Source: an uncultured Eubacteriales bacterium
GTDB lineage: Bacteria > Bacillota > Clostridia > Oscillospirales > Acutalibacteraceae
NCBI GenBank assembly: GCA_934463265.1
Contig: CAKSIU010000001.1
Coordinates: forward strand, 62,001-126,000
Reading direction: 5' to 3'
Length of the DNA: 64,000 nucleotides
Every line of letters starts with the position of its first letter. Within the stretch, counting starts at the first letter, position 1. Under the pieces are notes generated by a model, which worked only from the letters and a program-made list of their open reading frames with translations, did no database searches and was not told the DNA's origin. This document shows, piece by piece, positions 49,158 to 57,660 of this stretch. A program made the position numbers and the translations under genes.

Positions 49158-49598
49158 ATGAATTTACATGAACTTTCACCGGCATTTGGCTCCAAAAAAG
49201 ATTCAAAACGTATCGGCAGAGGTCACGGTTCAGGCCAAGGCAAAACAGCGGGCAAAGGTCATAAAGGTCAAAAAGCAAGGTCCGGAGGCGGAGTTCGTCC
49301 AGGTTTTGAAGGCGGACAAATGCCGCTTCAAAGACGAATTCCAAAAAGAGGATTTAATAACATTTTTGCAAAAAAAATCGTAGCGGTAAATGTTGGTTCT
49401 TTAAATGTTTTCGAAGATGGCGCGGATGTTGATGCACAAGCATTAATTAATGCAGGAATCATCAAAAAAGAATACGATGGAATCAAAATTTTATCTAATG
49501 GGAAGTTGACAAAAAAATTAAACGTGAAAGCCAGCGCATTCTCAGAGTCTGCAAAACAGAAAATTGAGGAGGTTGGCGGAAAGGCTGAGGTGATCTAA
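49158..49598 (+). CDS. rplO: 50S ribosomal protein L15
   Basis: 146 residues. LHELSPAFGSKKDSKRIGRG, the Gly/Lys-rich stretch and GGQMPLQRRIPKRGF are typical (parts). The stop is one base before the secY TTG. Confidence 0.97.
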   Translation: MNLHELSPAFGSKKDSKRIGRGHGSGQGKTAGKGHKGQKARSGGGVRPGFEGGQMPLQRRIPKRGFNNIFAKKIVAVNVGSLNVFEDGADVDAQALINAGIIKKEYDGIKILSNGKLTKKLNVKASAFSESAKQKIEEVGGKAEVI

Positions 49599-49599
49599 G

Positions 49600-50934
49600 T
49601 TGTTAAAAACGATGCTTAATGCCTGGAAAAATCAAGATTTAAAAAAGAAAATGTTGTTCACTTTGTTTGTTGTGATTATATTCAGAATCGGTTCGGTAAT
49701 TCCTGTGCCATTTATGAATATCAGTGCACTTCAAAGTTTGATGGGAAGCTTAGAAGATGGCTCACTATTTACGTATTTTAACACAATTTCCGGTGATGCA
49801 TTTTCTCGGGCTACATTGTTTGCAATGTCCATTACGCCGTACATTAACTCGTCGATTATAATGCAGTTAATGACAGTTGTCATCCCGGCATTAGAGCGGT
49901 TGACGAAAGAAGGCGAAGAGGGCCGCAAAAAAATGAGTGCAATAACAAGATATTTAACGGTAACGTTAGGGTTATTGCAAGGAACAATGTTTTACTTCTG
50001 GCTAAAAAATAATCGAGCTCCGAGTGGCGAAAGAATTATTATGTACAACGACGGTTGGGAAAGTATCTTTGCTGCAGTTGTGATAATAATGACATTTACA
50101 GCAGGAACAGCGCTTATTATGTGGTTAGGCGAACAAATAAATCAAAAAGGCGTAGGAAATGGAATTTCCATATTATTATTTGCTGGAATCGTTTCCAGGA
50201 TGCCAGCATTGGTAGCAACTTTGTGGCAGTACATCGATATGGCAATAAAACTTCCGGCGGTTGCATGGATTTATTATATTTATGTGCCAGTTTTTGTGAT
50301 TGTATTTTTGGCAGTAATGTGGTTCATTGTGTTCATGAATGACGCAGAACGCAGAATTCCGATACAATATGCAAAAAGAGTAGTTGGAAGAAAAATGTAT
50401 GGCGGTCAAAACACACATATACCGGTAAAAGTAAGTGGTTCTGGAGTAATGCCAATAATATTTGCCAGTTCGATATTATCACTTCCCAGCACGATTCGAG
50501 TAATTTTGGGAGCCAATTCACCTGAGTGGTTAAATTCTATCAATAGCGCACTAGCACCGAACGGCTGGATATATCCAACAATTTATTTTGTATTGATTAT
50601 TGCGTTTGCATATTTTTATTTGTCAATACAGTATAATCCGGTAGAAATGGCAAACAATTTGCGTCAAAGCAACGCCACAGTACCAGGATTACGTCCGGGC
50701 AAACCAACCGCAGAGTTTATTCAGAAAGTAATGTCAAAAATAACTCTGTTGGGTGCAATATTTTTAGGACTTATCGCGATTTTACCGTTTATTTTCAGTG
50801 ACCTTACAGGAATGCACAATACGACATTTTTGGGAGGAACTTCCATTATAATATTAGTAGGGGTAGCTTTAGAAACGGTAAAACAATTGGAATCTCAGAT
50901 GATGATGAGGCATTACAAAGGATTTTTGGATTAA
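49600..50934 (+). CDS. secY: Protein translocase subunit SecY
   Basis: 444 residues with about ten membrane segments. VPFMNISAL, the plug-region TLFAMSITPYINSSIIMQLM (part), GNGISILLFAGIV and ERRIPIQYAKR are conserved. It forms the membrane channel with SecE and SecG. It starts at TTG 49600 after GAGGTGA, coupled to rplO. Confidence 0.98.
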   Translation: MLKTMLNAWKNQDLKKKMLFTLFVVIIFRIGSVIPVPFMNISALQSLMGSLEDGSLFTYFNTISGDAFSRATLFAMSITPYINSSIIMQLMTVVIPALERLTKEGEEGRKKMSAITRYLTVTLGLLQGTMFYFWLKNNRAPSGERIIMYNDGWESIFAAVVIIMTFTAGTALIMWLGEQINQKGVGNGISILLFAGIVSRMPALVATLWQYIDMAIKLPAVAWIYYIYVPVFVIVFLAVMWFIVFMNDAERRIPIQYAKRVVGRKMYGGQNTHIPVKVSGSGVMPIIFASSILSLPSTIRVILGANSPEWLNSINSALAPNGWIYPTIYFVLIIAFAYFYLSIQYNPVEMANNLRQSNATVPGLRPGKPTAEFIQKVMSKITLLGAIFLGLIAILPFIFSDLTGMHNTTFLGGTSIIILVGVALETVKQLESQMMMRHYKGFLD

Positions 50935-50949
50935 TGGATATTGAAAAGT

Positions 50950-50981
50950 AGTTGGTATTTATGATAAAATAAATACCAACT
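50950..50981. other. Inverted repeat between secY and adk
   Basis: AGTTGGTATTTA (50950-50961) pairs perfectly with TAAATACCAACT (50970-50981) around TGATAAAA. No T run follows on either strand, so it could be an RNA processing or stability hairpin at this operon joint. Confidence 0.55.
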
Positions 50982-51084
50982 CCAAGTAAATTTGTTATTA
51001 TATTCTTGGCTTAAAAGTAGAGATAATTTTGTAACTGGAAAAAACTCGATAAAAAAATAAGATTATCAAAAGGAGAATGAGTCT

Positions 51085-51720
51085 ATGAATATTATACTTT
51101 TTGGAGCACCAGGTGCAGGAAAGGGCACGCAAGCGGAGGCAATAGCCGAGCGAAAGTCCATTCCGACAATATCCACGGGAAATATTATACGAGATGCGCT
51201 GAAAAGCGGCTCTGAGTTAGGCTTAAAAGCAAAAAATTATATGGCTGACGGCGGATTAGTTCCGGATGAAATTGTTATAGAAATCATCAAAGAGCGCATA
51301 GCAAAAGATGATTGCAAGCAAGGATTTATTTTTGACGGCTTTCCGCGAACCATACCTCAGGCCGAGGCGCTTGACAAAATGGGCGTAAAGATAGATAAAG
51401 TTATCGAAATATCGGTAAGTGACGCTATAATTATCGACAGAATGTCAGGACGCCGTGTTTGTGAAAATTGTGGTTCAAGTTATCATTTAAAAAACAAAAA
51501 ACCGCAAAAAGAAGGCATTTGTGATAAATGTCAAGGCACCCTAGTTCAGCGCGAAGATGACCAACCAGATACTGTGAAAAATAGATTAAAGATTTATCAC
51601 GAACAGACCAAACCGTTAGAAAATTATTATGAAAAACAGGGCAAACTCACAGTTATACAAGGGGACAACAAGTCTATAGAAGAAACTATAGATTTGGTTC
51701 TAAAAGCTTTGGAGGCTTAG
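51085..51720 (+). CDS. adk: Adenylate kinase
   Basis: 211 residues. P-loop FGAPGAGKGTQA at residues 5-16, DGFPRTIPQAEAL near 84, and a lid with CENCGSSYH and CDKCQG, four cysteines that should hold zinc as in Gram-positive enzymes. It balances AMP, ADP and ATP. The ATG follows AAAGGAGAATG. Confidence 0.98.
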   Translation: MNIILFGAPGAGKGTQAEAIAERKSIPTISTGNIIRDALKSGSELGLKAKNYMADGGLVPDEIVIEIIKERIAKDDCKQGFIFDGFPRTIPQAEALDKMGVKIDKVIEISVSDAIIIDRMSGRRVCENCGSSYHLKNKKPQKEGICDKCQGTLVQREDDQPDTVKNRLKIYHEQTKPLENYYEKQGKLTVIQGDNKSIEETIDLVLKALEA

Positions 51721-51723
51721 TTA

Positions 51724-52476
51724 ATGGTAGTTTTGAAAACAGACCGCGAAATAGAAAAAATGAAAGATGCTGGTCGAATAGCTTCAAAAGCACTAAAACT
51801 TGCAGGAGCGGCAGTAGAACCGGGAATATCGACCTTAGAAATAGATAATATTATAAGAAAATACATCGAAAGCGAAGGCGCAAAACCATCAGTTTTAAAT
51901 TATGGCGGATTCCCGGCGAGTGCCTGCATTTCTGTAAATAATGTGGTCATCCATGGCATACCGAGTAAAAAATGCATTATCAAAAGTGGAGATATAGTAA
52001 GTGTAGATGTAAGCGCTTTTTTTGAAGGCTTTCACGGAGATAATGCAGCAACATTTGCGTGTGGAGATGTCAGTCAGGAGGCGAAAGCCCTGATAGACGT
52101 GACGAGAGAGAGTTTATATGAGGGCATAAAAATGGCACAAATAGGCAATCGAATCGGCGACATAGCAAATGCAGTACAGAGGTATGTTGAGGCACGCAGT
52201 TACTCGGTGGTACGAGATTTTGTCGGTCACGGAGTAGGTGCGAAGCTACATGAAGATCCAAGCGTACCAAATTATGGCACACCGGGCAGAGGTGTGCGCC
52301 TGTTATCGGGAATGACCATAGCCATTGAGCCAATGGTAAATGCTGGAACGCATGAGGTAAAAGTTTTGGACGACGAATGGACAACAGTCACAGCAGATGG
52401 CAAACTTTCGGCGCATTTTGAAAACACAATAGCCATCACGAAGGACGGACCAATAATATTGACGCAATGTGAATAG
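51724..52476 (+). CDS. map: Methionine aminopeptidase, type I
   Basis: 250 residues. Metal ligands are in VSVDVSAFFEGFHGDNAATF, VGHGVGAKLHEDPSVPN, and IAIEPMV, with the last Glu in HFENTIAIT. It removes initiator methionine. It starts four bases after adk. Confidence 0.98.
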   Translation: MVVLKTDREIEKMKDAGRIASKALKLAGAAVEPGISTLEIDNIIRKYIESEGAKPSVLNYGGFPASACISVNNVVIHGIPSKKCIIKSGDIVSVDVSAFFEGFHGDNAATFACGDVSQEAKALIDVTRESLYEGIKMAQIGNRIGDIANAVQRYVEARSYSVVRDFVGHGVGAKLHEDPSVPNYGTPGRGVRLLSGMTIAIEPMVNAGTHEVKVLDDEWTTVTADGKLSAHFENTIAITKDGPIILTQCE

Positions 52477-52487
52477 AGGAGGGACGT

Positions 52488-52730
52488 ATGGAAATCGTAA
52501 AATGTTGTGTAGTAAAAGCCAAAGCAGGTCGCGATAAAAATGGATATTTTGTTGTACTAGATTTAGACGGCGAATATGCAATGATTAGCGACGGAAAGAG
52601 GCGACCGTTGGAAAAGCCAAAACGAAAAAAATATAAACACTTATCGTTGACAAATACAGTATTAGAAAGCGGTTCAATGAGCACCAATCGTGAGATAAGA
52701 AAAGCTTTGAGTCAGTTTAATAAAGACTAA
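52488..52730 (+). CDS. KOW-domain RNA-binding protein (L14e-like)
   Basis: 80 residues. VKCCVVKAKAGRDKNGYFVVL is the KOW-like strand pair (part), followed by a basic stretch RRPLEKPKRKKYKHL. Such proteins occur between map and infA in many Clostridia and are thought to bind ribosomal RNA. AGGAGGGAC precedes the ATG. Confidence 0.85.
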   Translation: MEIVKCCVVKAKAGRDKNGYFVVLDLDGEYAMISDGKRRPLEKPKRKKYKHLSLTNTVLESGSMSTNREIRKALSQFNKD

Positions 52731-52759
52731 AGCAAAATTCCACAGTAGGGGGTATTAAT

Positions 52760-52978
52760 TTGTCGAAGCAGGATGTAATTGAAATTGAAGGTACAGTAAC
52801 GGAAGCTCTTCCGAATGCACAGTTTAAAGTAGAGCTACCAAATGGAAAAGTTATACTTGCACACATATCAGGCAAACTCAGAATGAACTTTATCAAAATT
52901 TTACCAGGGGATAAAGTTACAGTAGAGATGTCGCCGTATGATTTAACAAAAGGACGTATAACTTGGAGAGCAAAATAG
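52760..52978 (+). CDS. infA: Translation initiation factor IF-1
   Basis: 72 residues from TTG 52760. VIEIEGTVTEALPNAQFKVE and LPGDKVTVEMSPYDLTKGRI form the OB fold (parts). It blocks the A site during initiation. GTAGGGGGT precedes the start. Confidence 0.98.
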   Translation: MSKQDVIEIEGTVTEALPNAQFKVELPNGKVILAHISGKLRMNFIKILPGDKVTVEMSPYDLTKGRITWRAK

Positions 52979-53011
52979 TTTTAAAAGGCTTTATTAAAGG
53001 AGGGCAAACAA

Positions 53012-53125
53012 ATGAAAGTCAGACCTTCTGTCAAAAAAATATGTGAAAAATGTAAAATAATAAAACGTAAAGGGAAAGTCATGGTAATCTGTGAAAATCC
53101 CAAACACAAACAACGCCAAGGTTAG
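53012..53125 (+). CDS. rpmJ: 50S ribosomal protein L36
   Basis: 37 residues from ATG 53012 with AAAGGAGGG before it. KVRPSVKKICEKCKIIKRKG and ICENPKHKQRQG show the zinc-binding C-C-C-H set, so this is the zinc form. It ends in TAG at 53123-53125. Confidence 0.97.
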   Translation: MKVRPSVKKICEKCKIIKRKGKVMVICENPKHKQRQG

Positions 53126-53154
53126 GCGTAGATTGAAAAAATGGAGGTGCAATT

Positions 53155-53523
53155 ATGGCGCGTATAGCGGGAATAGATTTGCCAAGAGATAAGCGTATCG
53201 AAGTAGGTCTTTCGTATATTTATGGTATCGGAAGAAGAAAAGCAAGCGATATTATAAAAGCAACGGGAGTAAATCCAGATACAAGAGTTAGAGACTTAAC
53301 AGAAGAAGATGTTTCAAAATTAAGAGAATATATCGATAAACATTGCAGAGTAGAAGGCGATTTGCGCCGAGATATCGCATTCGATATAAAAAGATTAATA
53401 GAAATAGGCTCATATAGAGGATTACGTCATCGCAAAGGTTTGCCAGTAAGAGGTCAGCGTTCAAAAACAAACGCAAGAACGAGAAAAGGCCCAAGAAAAA
53501 CGATGGCTAACAAGAAAAAGTAA
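53155..53523 (+). CDS. rpsM: 30S ribosomal protein S13
   Basis: 122 residues. ARIAGIDLPRDKRIEVGLSYIYGIG (part: GIDLPRDKRIEVGL), RGLRHRKGLPVRGQRSKTNA and a basic tail that reaches the P site. It forms the head bridge with L5. TGGAGGTGC precedes the ATG. Confidence 0.98.
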   Translation: MARIAGIDLPRDKRIEVGLSYIYGIGRRKASDIIKATGVNPDTRVRDLTEEDVSKLREYIDKHCRVEGDLRRDIAFDIKRLIEIGSYRGLRHRKGLPVRGQRSKTNARTRKGPRKTMANKKK

Positions 53524-53537
53524 GGAGGGATTCACTA

Positions 53538-53945
53538 ATGGCAGCACAAAAAGTAGCTAAAAAAGGTACATCAGTGCGTAGAAGACGTGAAAGAAAAAAT
53601 ATTGAACGAGGAGCTGCACATATACAGTCCACCTTTAATAACACAATCGTGACGATAACGGATGTACAAGGAAATGCAGTGTCGTGGGCAAGTTCAGGAG
53701 AACTCGGATTTAGAGGTTCAAGGAAGTCTACACCATTTGCAGCCCAAACAGCCGCAGAAACCGCCGCAAAAGCAGCAATGGAACACGGCATGAAAAAAGT
53801 GGAAGTTTATGTAAAAGGGCCGGGCGCCGGCAGAGAAGCAGCAATCAGAGCATTGCAGGGTGCAGGATTGGAAGTTAGCATGATAAAAGATGTGACTCCA
53901 ATTCCACATAATGGATGTCGTCCACCAAAAAGAAGACGCGTATAA
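53538..53945 (+). CDS. rpsK: 30S ribosomal protein S11
   Basis: 135 residues. HIQSTFNNTIVTITD, SSGELGFRGSRKSTPFAAQ and KDVTPIPHNGCRPPKRRRV are diagnostic. It lies on the platform near the E site. AAGGAGGG precedes the ATG. Confidence 0.98.
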   Translation: MAAQKVAKKGTSVRRRRERKNIERGAAHIQSTFNNTIVTITDVQGNAVSWASSGELGFRGSRKSTPFAAQTAAETAAKAAMEHGMKKVEVYVKGPGAGREAAIRALQGAGLEVSMIKDVTPIPHNGCRPPKRRRV

Positions 53946-53978
53946 TTTTAAGAAAAAAACAGGAGGTGCAGCCGGAAT

Positions 53979-54605
53979 ATGGCAAGATATACAGGTGCAG
54001 TATGCAGACTTTGTCGTCGAGAAGGCCAAAAACTTTTTCTAAAAGGCGAAAGATGTTACACAGATAAATGTTCAGTAGGACGCAGGTCGTATGCGCCGGG
54101 ACAACACGGACAAGGACGCAAAAAACTGTCAGAATACGGACTTCAATTAAGAGCAAAACAAGCAACAAGACGTTATTATGGAATTTTGGAAGGTCAGTTC
54201 AGACATTATTACGAATTGGCTGAAAAAAGAGAAGGCAAAACCGGTGAACAATTGTTGTCAATCATCGAAACAAGATTAGATAACGTTGTTTATAGACTAG
54301 GTTTTGCAACATCTCGTCCAGAAGCAAGACAATTAGTTGTACACAATCATTTTTCGGTAAATGGTAGAAAAGTAAATATTCCATCTTACCTAGTAAAACC
54401 GGGAGATGTAATCACAATTAATGAAAAAAGCCGCAATAGCGAAAAAATTAAACAAGTGTTAGAAATAAATGCATCAAGACCGGTTCCAAAGTGGTTAGAA
54501 GTAAACAAAGAAACACTTGAAGGAAAAGTAGTAGCGTTGCCGGAAAGAGAAGACATCGATTTAGCGGTTGAAGAGACTCTCATAGTTGAGTTGTACTCTA
54601 AATAA
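53979..54605 (+). CDS. rpsD: 30S ribosomal protein S4
   Basis: 208 residues. The N-terminal CRLCRREGQKLFLKGERCYT has cysteines spaced as in zinc-type S4. RRYYGILEGQFRHYY and an S4 RNA-binding domain with RLDNVVYRLGFATSRPEARQ (part) follow. Together with S11 and S13 it precedes rpoA, the usual alpha operon. Confidence 0.98.
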   Translation: MARYTGAVCRLCRREGQKLFLKGERCYTDKCSVGRRSYAPGQHGQGRKKLSEYGLQLRAKQATRRYYGILEGQFRHYYELAEKREGKTGEQLLSIIETRLDNVVYRLGFATSRPEARQLVVHNHFSVNGRKVNIPSYLVKPGDVITINEKSRNSEKIKQVLEINASRPVPKWLEVNKETLEGKVVALPEREDIDLAVEETLIVELYSK

Positions 54606-54683
54606 TAATTTTTAATATAACAATAGAGTTACAATAAAAGAGGCACTCCACGTAGTTTGCCTATAATTCAAGGAGGGTCATAA

Positions 54684-55637
54684 TTGATTGAGATAGAAAA
54701 ACCGAGAATCGAAATAGCGGAGTTATCCGAAGACAAAAAGTACGGTAAATTTGTAGTAGAGCCGCTCGAAAGAGGCTTTGGGAATACGTTGGGAAATAGT
54801 TTAAGAAGAGTACTTTTATCGTCGTTACCTGGAGTAGCAGTAACAAGCGTAAAAATTAACGGCGTAGTGCATGAATTTTCAACAGTTCCGGGCGTAAAAG
54901 AAGATGTAACGGAATTGGTACTCAATTTAAAGAGTTTAATTGCGAATTTACATTGTTCTGGGCCAAAAACTGTAGAAATAGACGCAGTTGGACCATGTAT
55001 AGTAAAAGCAGGCGACATTAAGTGTGATAGTGAAGTTGAGATATTGAATCCGGACTTGCACATAGCAACATTAAACAGCGAAGCTAAATTATATATGGAG
55101 ATAACGCTAGACAGAGGCAGAGGATATGTTTCTGCAGAGCGCAATAAACAAAGAATGGCAACGAATGTGTTGGGAGTAATTCCGATAGATTCAATATATA
55201 CACCGGTGCTAAAAGTCAACTATAACGTTGAAAATACGCGTGTAGGTCAAATAACAGACTACGATAAATTATCTCTGGAAGTGTGGACGAATGGAGTAAT
55301 AAATGCCCAAGAAGCAGTGTCGTTATCAGCAAGAGTGTTGACAGAGCATTTGAATTTATTCTCTGACTTATCAGACAAAACGCAAAGTGTGGAGATAATG
55401 GTAGAAAAAGGTGACCAAAGTAAAGAGTGTATTTTAGAGATGACTTTGGAAGAATTAGATTTATCGGTGCGTTCGTTTAATTGTTTAAAACGCGCTGGAG
55501 TAATTACAGTAGAAGACCTAATTAAGATGACAGATGAAGACTTGATGAAAGTTCGAAATTTGGGACGTAAATCATTAGAAGAAGTTATTCATAAAATAGA
55601 ATCGTTAGGTTTTAAGCTGAATAAAGCGGAAGAATAA
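54684..55637 (+). CDS. rpoA: RNA polymerase subunit alpha
   Basis: 317 residues. The N-terminal domain has PLERGFGNTLGNSLRRVLLS and DRGRGYV; the C-terminal domain has LDLSVRSFNCLKRAGV and MKVRNLGRKSLEEV. It dimerises to start polymerase assembly. It starts with TTG 54684 after AAGGAGGGTC. Confidence 0.98.
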   Translation: MIEIEKPRIEIAELSEDKKYGKFVVEPLERGFGNTLGNSLRRVLLSSLPGVAVTSVKINGVVHEFSTVPGVKEDVTELVLNLKSLIANLHCSGPKTVEIDAVGPCIVKAGDIKCDSEVEILNPDLHIATLNSEAKLYMEITLDRGRGYVSAERNKQRMATNVLGVIPIDSIYTPVLKVNYNVENTRVGQITDYDKLSLEVWTNGVINAQEAVSLSARVLTEHLNLFSDLSDKTQSVEIMVEKGDQSKECILEMTLEELDLSVRSFNCLKRAGVITVEDLIKMTDEDLMKVRNLGRKSLEEVIHKIESLGFKLNKAEE

Positions 55638-55689
55638 TATAAATTTTTCGAAAAAATCAGAAAAATAACGGATAAAGGAGTGAATTTTG

Positions 55690-56031
55690 ATGCCTGGTAC
55701 AAGAAAACTAGGAAGAGATACAGCTCATAGAACGGCAATGTTAAGAGCGATGGTAACATTTCTTTTGGAGAATGGCAAGATAGAAACAACTTTATACAGA
55801 GCAAAAGAAGTACGTTCGTTAACGGAAAAAATGATTACCTTAGCCAAAGAAAATAACTTGCATAATAAGCGTTTAGCAATGGCTTTTATAACAAAAGAAG
55901 ACGTGGTAAAGAAGTTATTTGACGAAATAGCGCCTAAATATGCGCAGTCGAATGGCGGGTACACAAGAATCATGAAATTAGGGCCTCGAAGAGGCGATGC
56001 TGCCGAGATGGCAATAATAGAATTGATATAA
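55690..56031 (+). CDS. rplQ: 50S ribosomal protein L17
   Basis: 113 residues from ATG 55690 (AAAGGAGTG before it). PGTRKLGRDTAHRTAMLRAM and GGYTRIMKLGPRRGDAAEMA are typical (parts). It is the last gene of the block and is followed by a strong terminator. Confidence 0.98.
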   Translation: MPGTRKLGRDTAHRTAMLRAMVTFLLENGKIETTLYRAKEVRSLTEKMITLAKENNLHNKRLAMAFITKEDVVKKLFDEIAPKYAQSNGGYTRIMKLGPRRGDAAEMAIIELI

Positions 56032-56040
56032 TTTTTTAGA

Positions 56041-56085
56041 ATCCCCCCAGGAGTTCACACTTGAGCATGAACTCCTGGGGGGGAT
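56041..56085 (+). terminator. Strong terminator of the ribosomal protein superoperon
   Basis: A stem of 15 bp (CCCCCCAGGAGTTCA, 56043-56057, with 56068-56082) plus two more pairs after a bulge, and a 10-base loop. A TTATTTTG stretch follows. It lies 10 bases after rplQ. Confidence 0.8.
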
Positions 56086-56097
56086 TATTTTGTAATA

Positions 56098-56140
56098 AAA
56101 AAGTATGACTTCTTTAATAATATAAGGATACATACTTTTT
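56098..56140. terminator. Second hairpin after rplQ
   Basis: AAAAAGTATG (56098-56107) pairs perfectly with CATACTTTTT (56131-56140) around a 23-base AT-rich loop, with A and T runs outside. It may be a back-up or opposite-strand terminator. Confidence 0.5.
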
Positions 56141-56152
56141 TACATAAAAAAT

Positions 56153-56184
56153 GCCTGCGCGGCACTATACCGCGCCGCGCAGGC
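56153..56184. repeat. GC-rich hairpin with the ACTATACCGC loop after rplQ
   Basis: GCCTGCGCGGC (56153-56163) pairs perfectly with 56174-56184 around the loop ACTATACCGC. It is the third hairpin in the 335-base gap after rplQ, which otherwise is AT-rich without visible genes. Its loop is identical to the one at 9117-9126. Confidence 0.85.
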
Positions 56185-56366
56185 CCTTTTAAAATTGAGT
56201 CTAATATAACTAAAAAGTTAGAAATGAAAGGATAGCGATAAAGGAATAGAAAATAAAAATTTCTACCCAAGAATTATTGTAACATATAAATAATACAAAC
56301 GCAATGCATATTTATATACAAAAATATAATAATATTAAAGTATAAAAATCGATGCAAGGTGAGTTT

Positions 56367-56543
56367 GTGAAAAAATTTAAAATACCGATAATACCGCCCA
56401 CAACGAACAAATGCATAAGGTTTCCGAACGACATAATAAAGCGTGTAGAAGATTCGATAAAAGGGAAGGATTGTACGTTTTCAGCGTTTGTAATAGAGGC
56501 GGTAAGAGTGGCGCTCTGCAATTTGGAAGAGGACAGCGAATAA
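56367..56543 (+). CDS. Ribbon-helix-helix (Arc/MetJ-type) small DNA-binding protein
   Basis: 58 residues from GTG 56367, with AAGGTGA upstream; an ATG 15 bases earlier is also in frame. A strand (KCIRFPNDIIKRVED) is followed by two helices (TFSAFVIEAVRVALCNLEED), the RHH pattern. It is probably a small transcription regulator. No toxin gene or other partner is next to it; the GG-leader gene 3 follows after about 250 AT-rich bases. Confidence 0.65.
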   Translation: MKKFKIPIIPPTTNKCIRFPNDIIKRVEDSIKGKDCTFSAFVIEAVRVALCNLEEDSE

Positions 56544-56726
56544 AAATTTTGAAATAGATATCAAATATAGAAAGAGTTTATGCAAAGCCGAATATAAAAC
56601 GGTTTTGCATATTTTTATTTACTAAGGTAATTACGCATACAGTTTTTGATAAATTTCCTATAAAATTTTAATTATAAAACCTATTATTTAGCAAATGAGG
56701 AAAAATAAAAATAATTAATAAAAGCA

Positions 56727-56755
56727 TTGATTCGTTTAAAAATATATAGTATAAT
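56727..56755 (+). promoter_or_regulatory. Promoter of GG-leader gene 3
   Basis: TTGATT (56727-56732), a 17-base spacer and TATAAT (56750-56755) lie 34 bases before the ATG. Unlike the other two GG-leader genes, no GC-rich palindrome follows. Confidence 0.65.
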
Positions 56756-56789
56756 TACAATAATAATTTAATAATAAGGAGTGTTTTAA

Positions 56790-56963
56790 ATGGGATTTTT
56801 TAACAAAAAGAAAGAGACGAAACCGACAAATGAGAAAAAAGGGTTGAATTTAAATGAATTAAAAGAGGATGATTTATTGAACATAGCGGGAGGACAGACC
56901 TTTCACAATGGAGACGATATCCTGAAAAATCAGGAAAAAGTAAATAGCATAGTTAAGGGTTAA
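56790..56963 (+). CDS. Short peptide with a double-glycine leader (GG-leader peptide 3)
   Basis: 57 residues from ATG 56790, with TAAGGAGTG before it. A charged, lysine-rich start (FFNKKKETKPTNEKKG) leads to LNLNELKEDDLLNIAGGQ, a leader ending in GG at residue 35. This leaves a product of only about 22 residues (QTFHNGDDILKNQEK plus seven). The leader form is typical of peptides handled by peptidase-containing exporters or RiPP enzymes. The next gene, 58 bases on, is an acetyltransferase on the same strand, possibly co-transcribed. Confidence 0.65.
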   Translation: MGFFNKKKETKPTNEKKGLNLNELKEDDLLNIAGGQTFHNGDDILKNQEKVNSIVKG

Positions 56964-57021
56964 TTAATTTTACAAAATCGGATTTGGAATAAATATTTTT
57001 CATCGGAAAGGAGGGACAATA

Positions 57022-57603
57022 TTGTTAGCCAAACAGGATGTCGAAGTAAGAATTGTTGATTTTTCGCCAAAGTATTTAAGAGAAATGGTTGAATTGGGCA
57101 ATGAAAGATTTGGTGAAAATTATACGAATGAAAGCAAAATGCGAGTGTATGCAGAAAATGAAAACAATATATGCAAGCTAGCGATTGATACGAAAGAGGA
57201 CAAATTAATAGGATTTTTTTTGATGCACGGAACGAATATTTCGGGGCTAGCGAAGGAATTTAAATTAAGAATTGACGAAATAAAGAATTTTATAGGAGAC
57301 AATGAAAAAATTTGTGTAGCAAAATCATTAGCGCTGCAAAAAAATTCGGAAAAAGGCGGTATAGCGACAGAGCTAGTAAGAGAAAGCTTAGAAAAAGCAA
57401 AACGAATGGGATTTTATTCAAGTTGGTCGCCGCTATGGATAAGAAAAAACGGGTCAATTCCGGCGAAGCATGTCATTGAGCGAAATGGATATTTGTTTTA
57501 TAAAAATGTACATATGCTGTGGGTTGACGACAAAAATTATAAATGTCTTGACTGCGCCGGGCCTTGCAAATGCGACGCCGCGATATATTACAAAATTCTG
57601 TAA
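57022..57603 (+). CDS. GNAT-family N-acetyltransferase
   Basis: 193 residues from TTG 57022 with AAAGGAGGG before it. The fold's motif A is IAKSLA-like CVAKSLALQKNSEKGGIATE (acetyl-CoA loop KGGIAT), followed by VRESLEKAKRMGFYSSW and ERNGYLFYKNV. The C-terminus has a Cys cluster CLDCAGPCKCDA. The substrate is unknown. Being next to GG-leader peptide 3 makes a peptide substrate conceivable, but many such enzymes act on small molecules or antibiotics. Confidence 0.75.
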   Translation: MLAKQDVEVRIVDFSPKYLREMVELGNERFGENYTNESKMRVYAENENNICKLAIDTKEDKLIGFFLMHGTNISGLAKEFKLRIDEIKNFIGDNEKICVAKSLALQKNSEKGGIATELVRESLEKAKRMGFYSSWSPLWIRKNGSIPAKHVIERNGYLFYKNVHMLWVDDKNYKCLDCAGPCKCDAAIYYKIL

Positions 57604-57623
57604 AAAAGTTGAGATAAGTTAAT

Positions 57624-57660
57624 AAACCGCGCCGAAATTGTGATTATTTTGGCACGGTTT
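57624..57660 (+). terminator. Terminator after the GNAT gene
   Basis: AAACCG (57624-57629) pairs with CGGTTT (57655-57660), with three more inner pairs after a mismatch, and a T run follows. It separates the GNAT gene from the convergent aroK. Confidence 0.65.
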
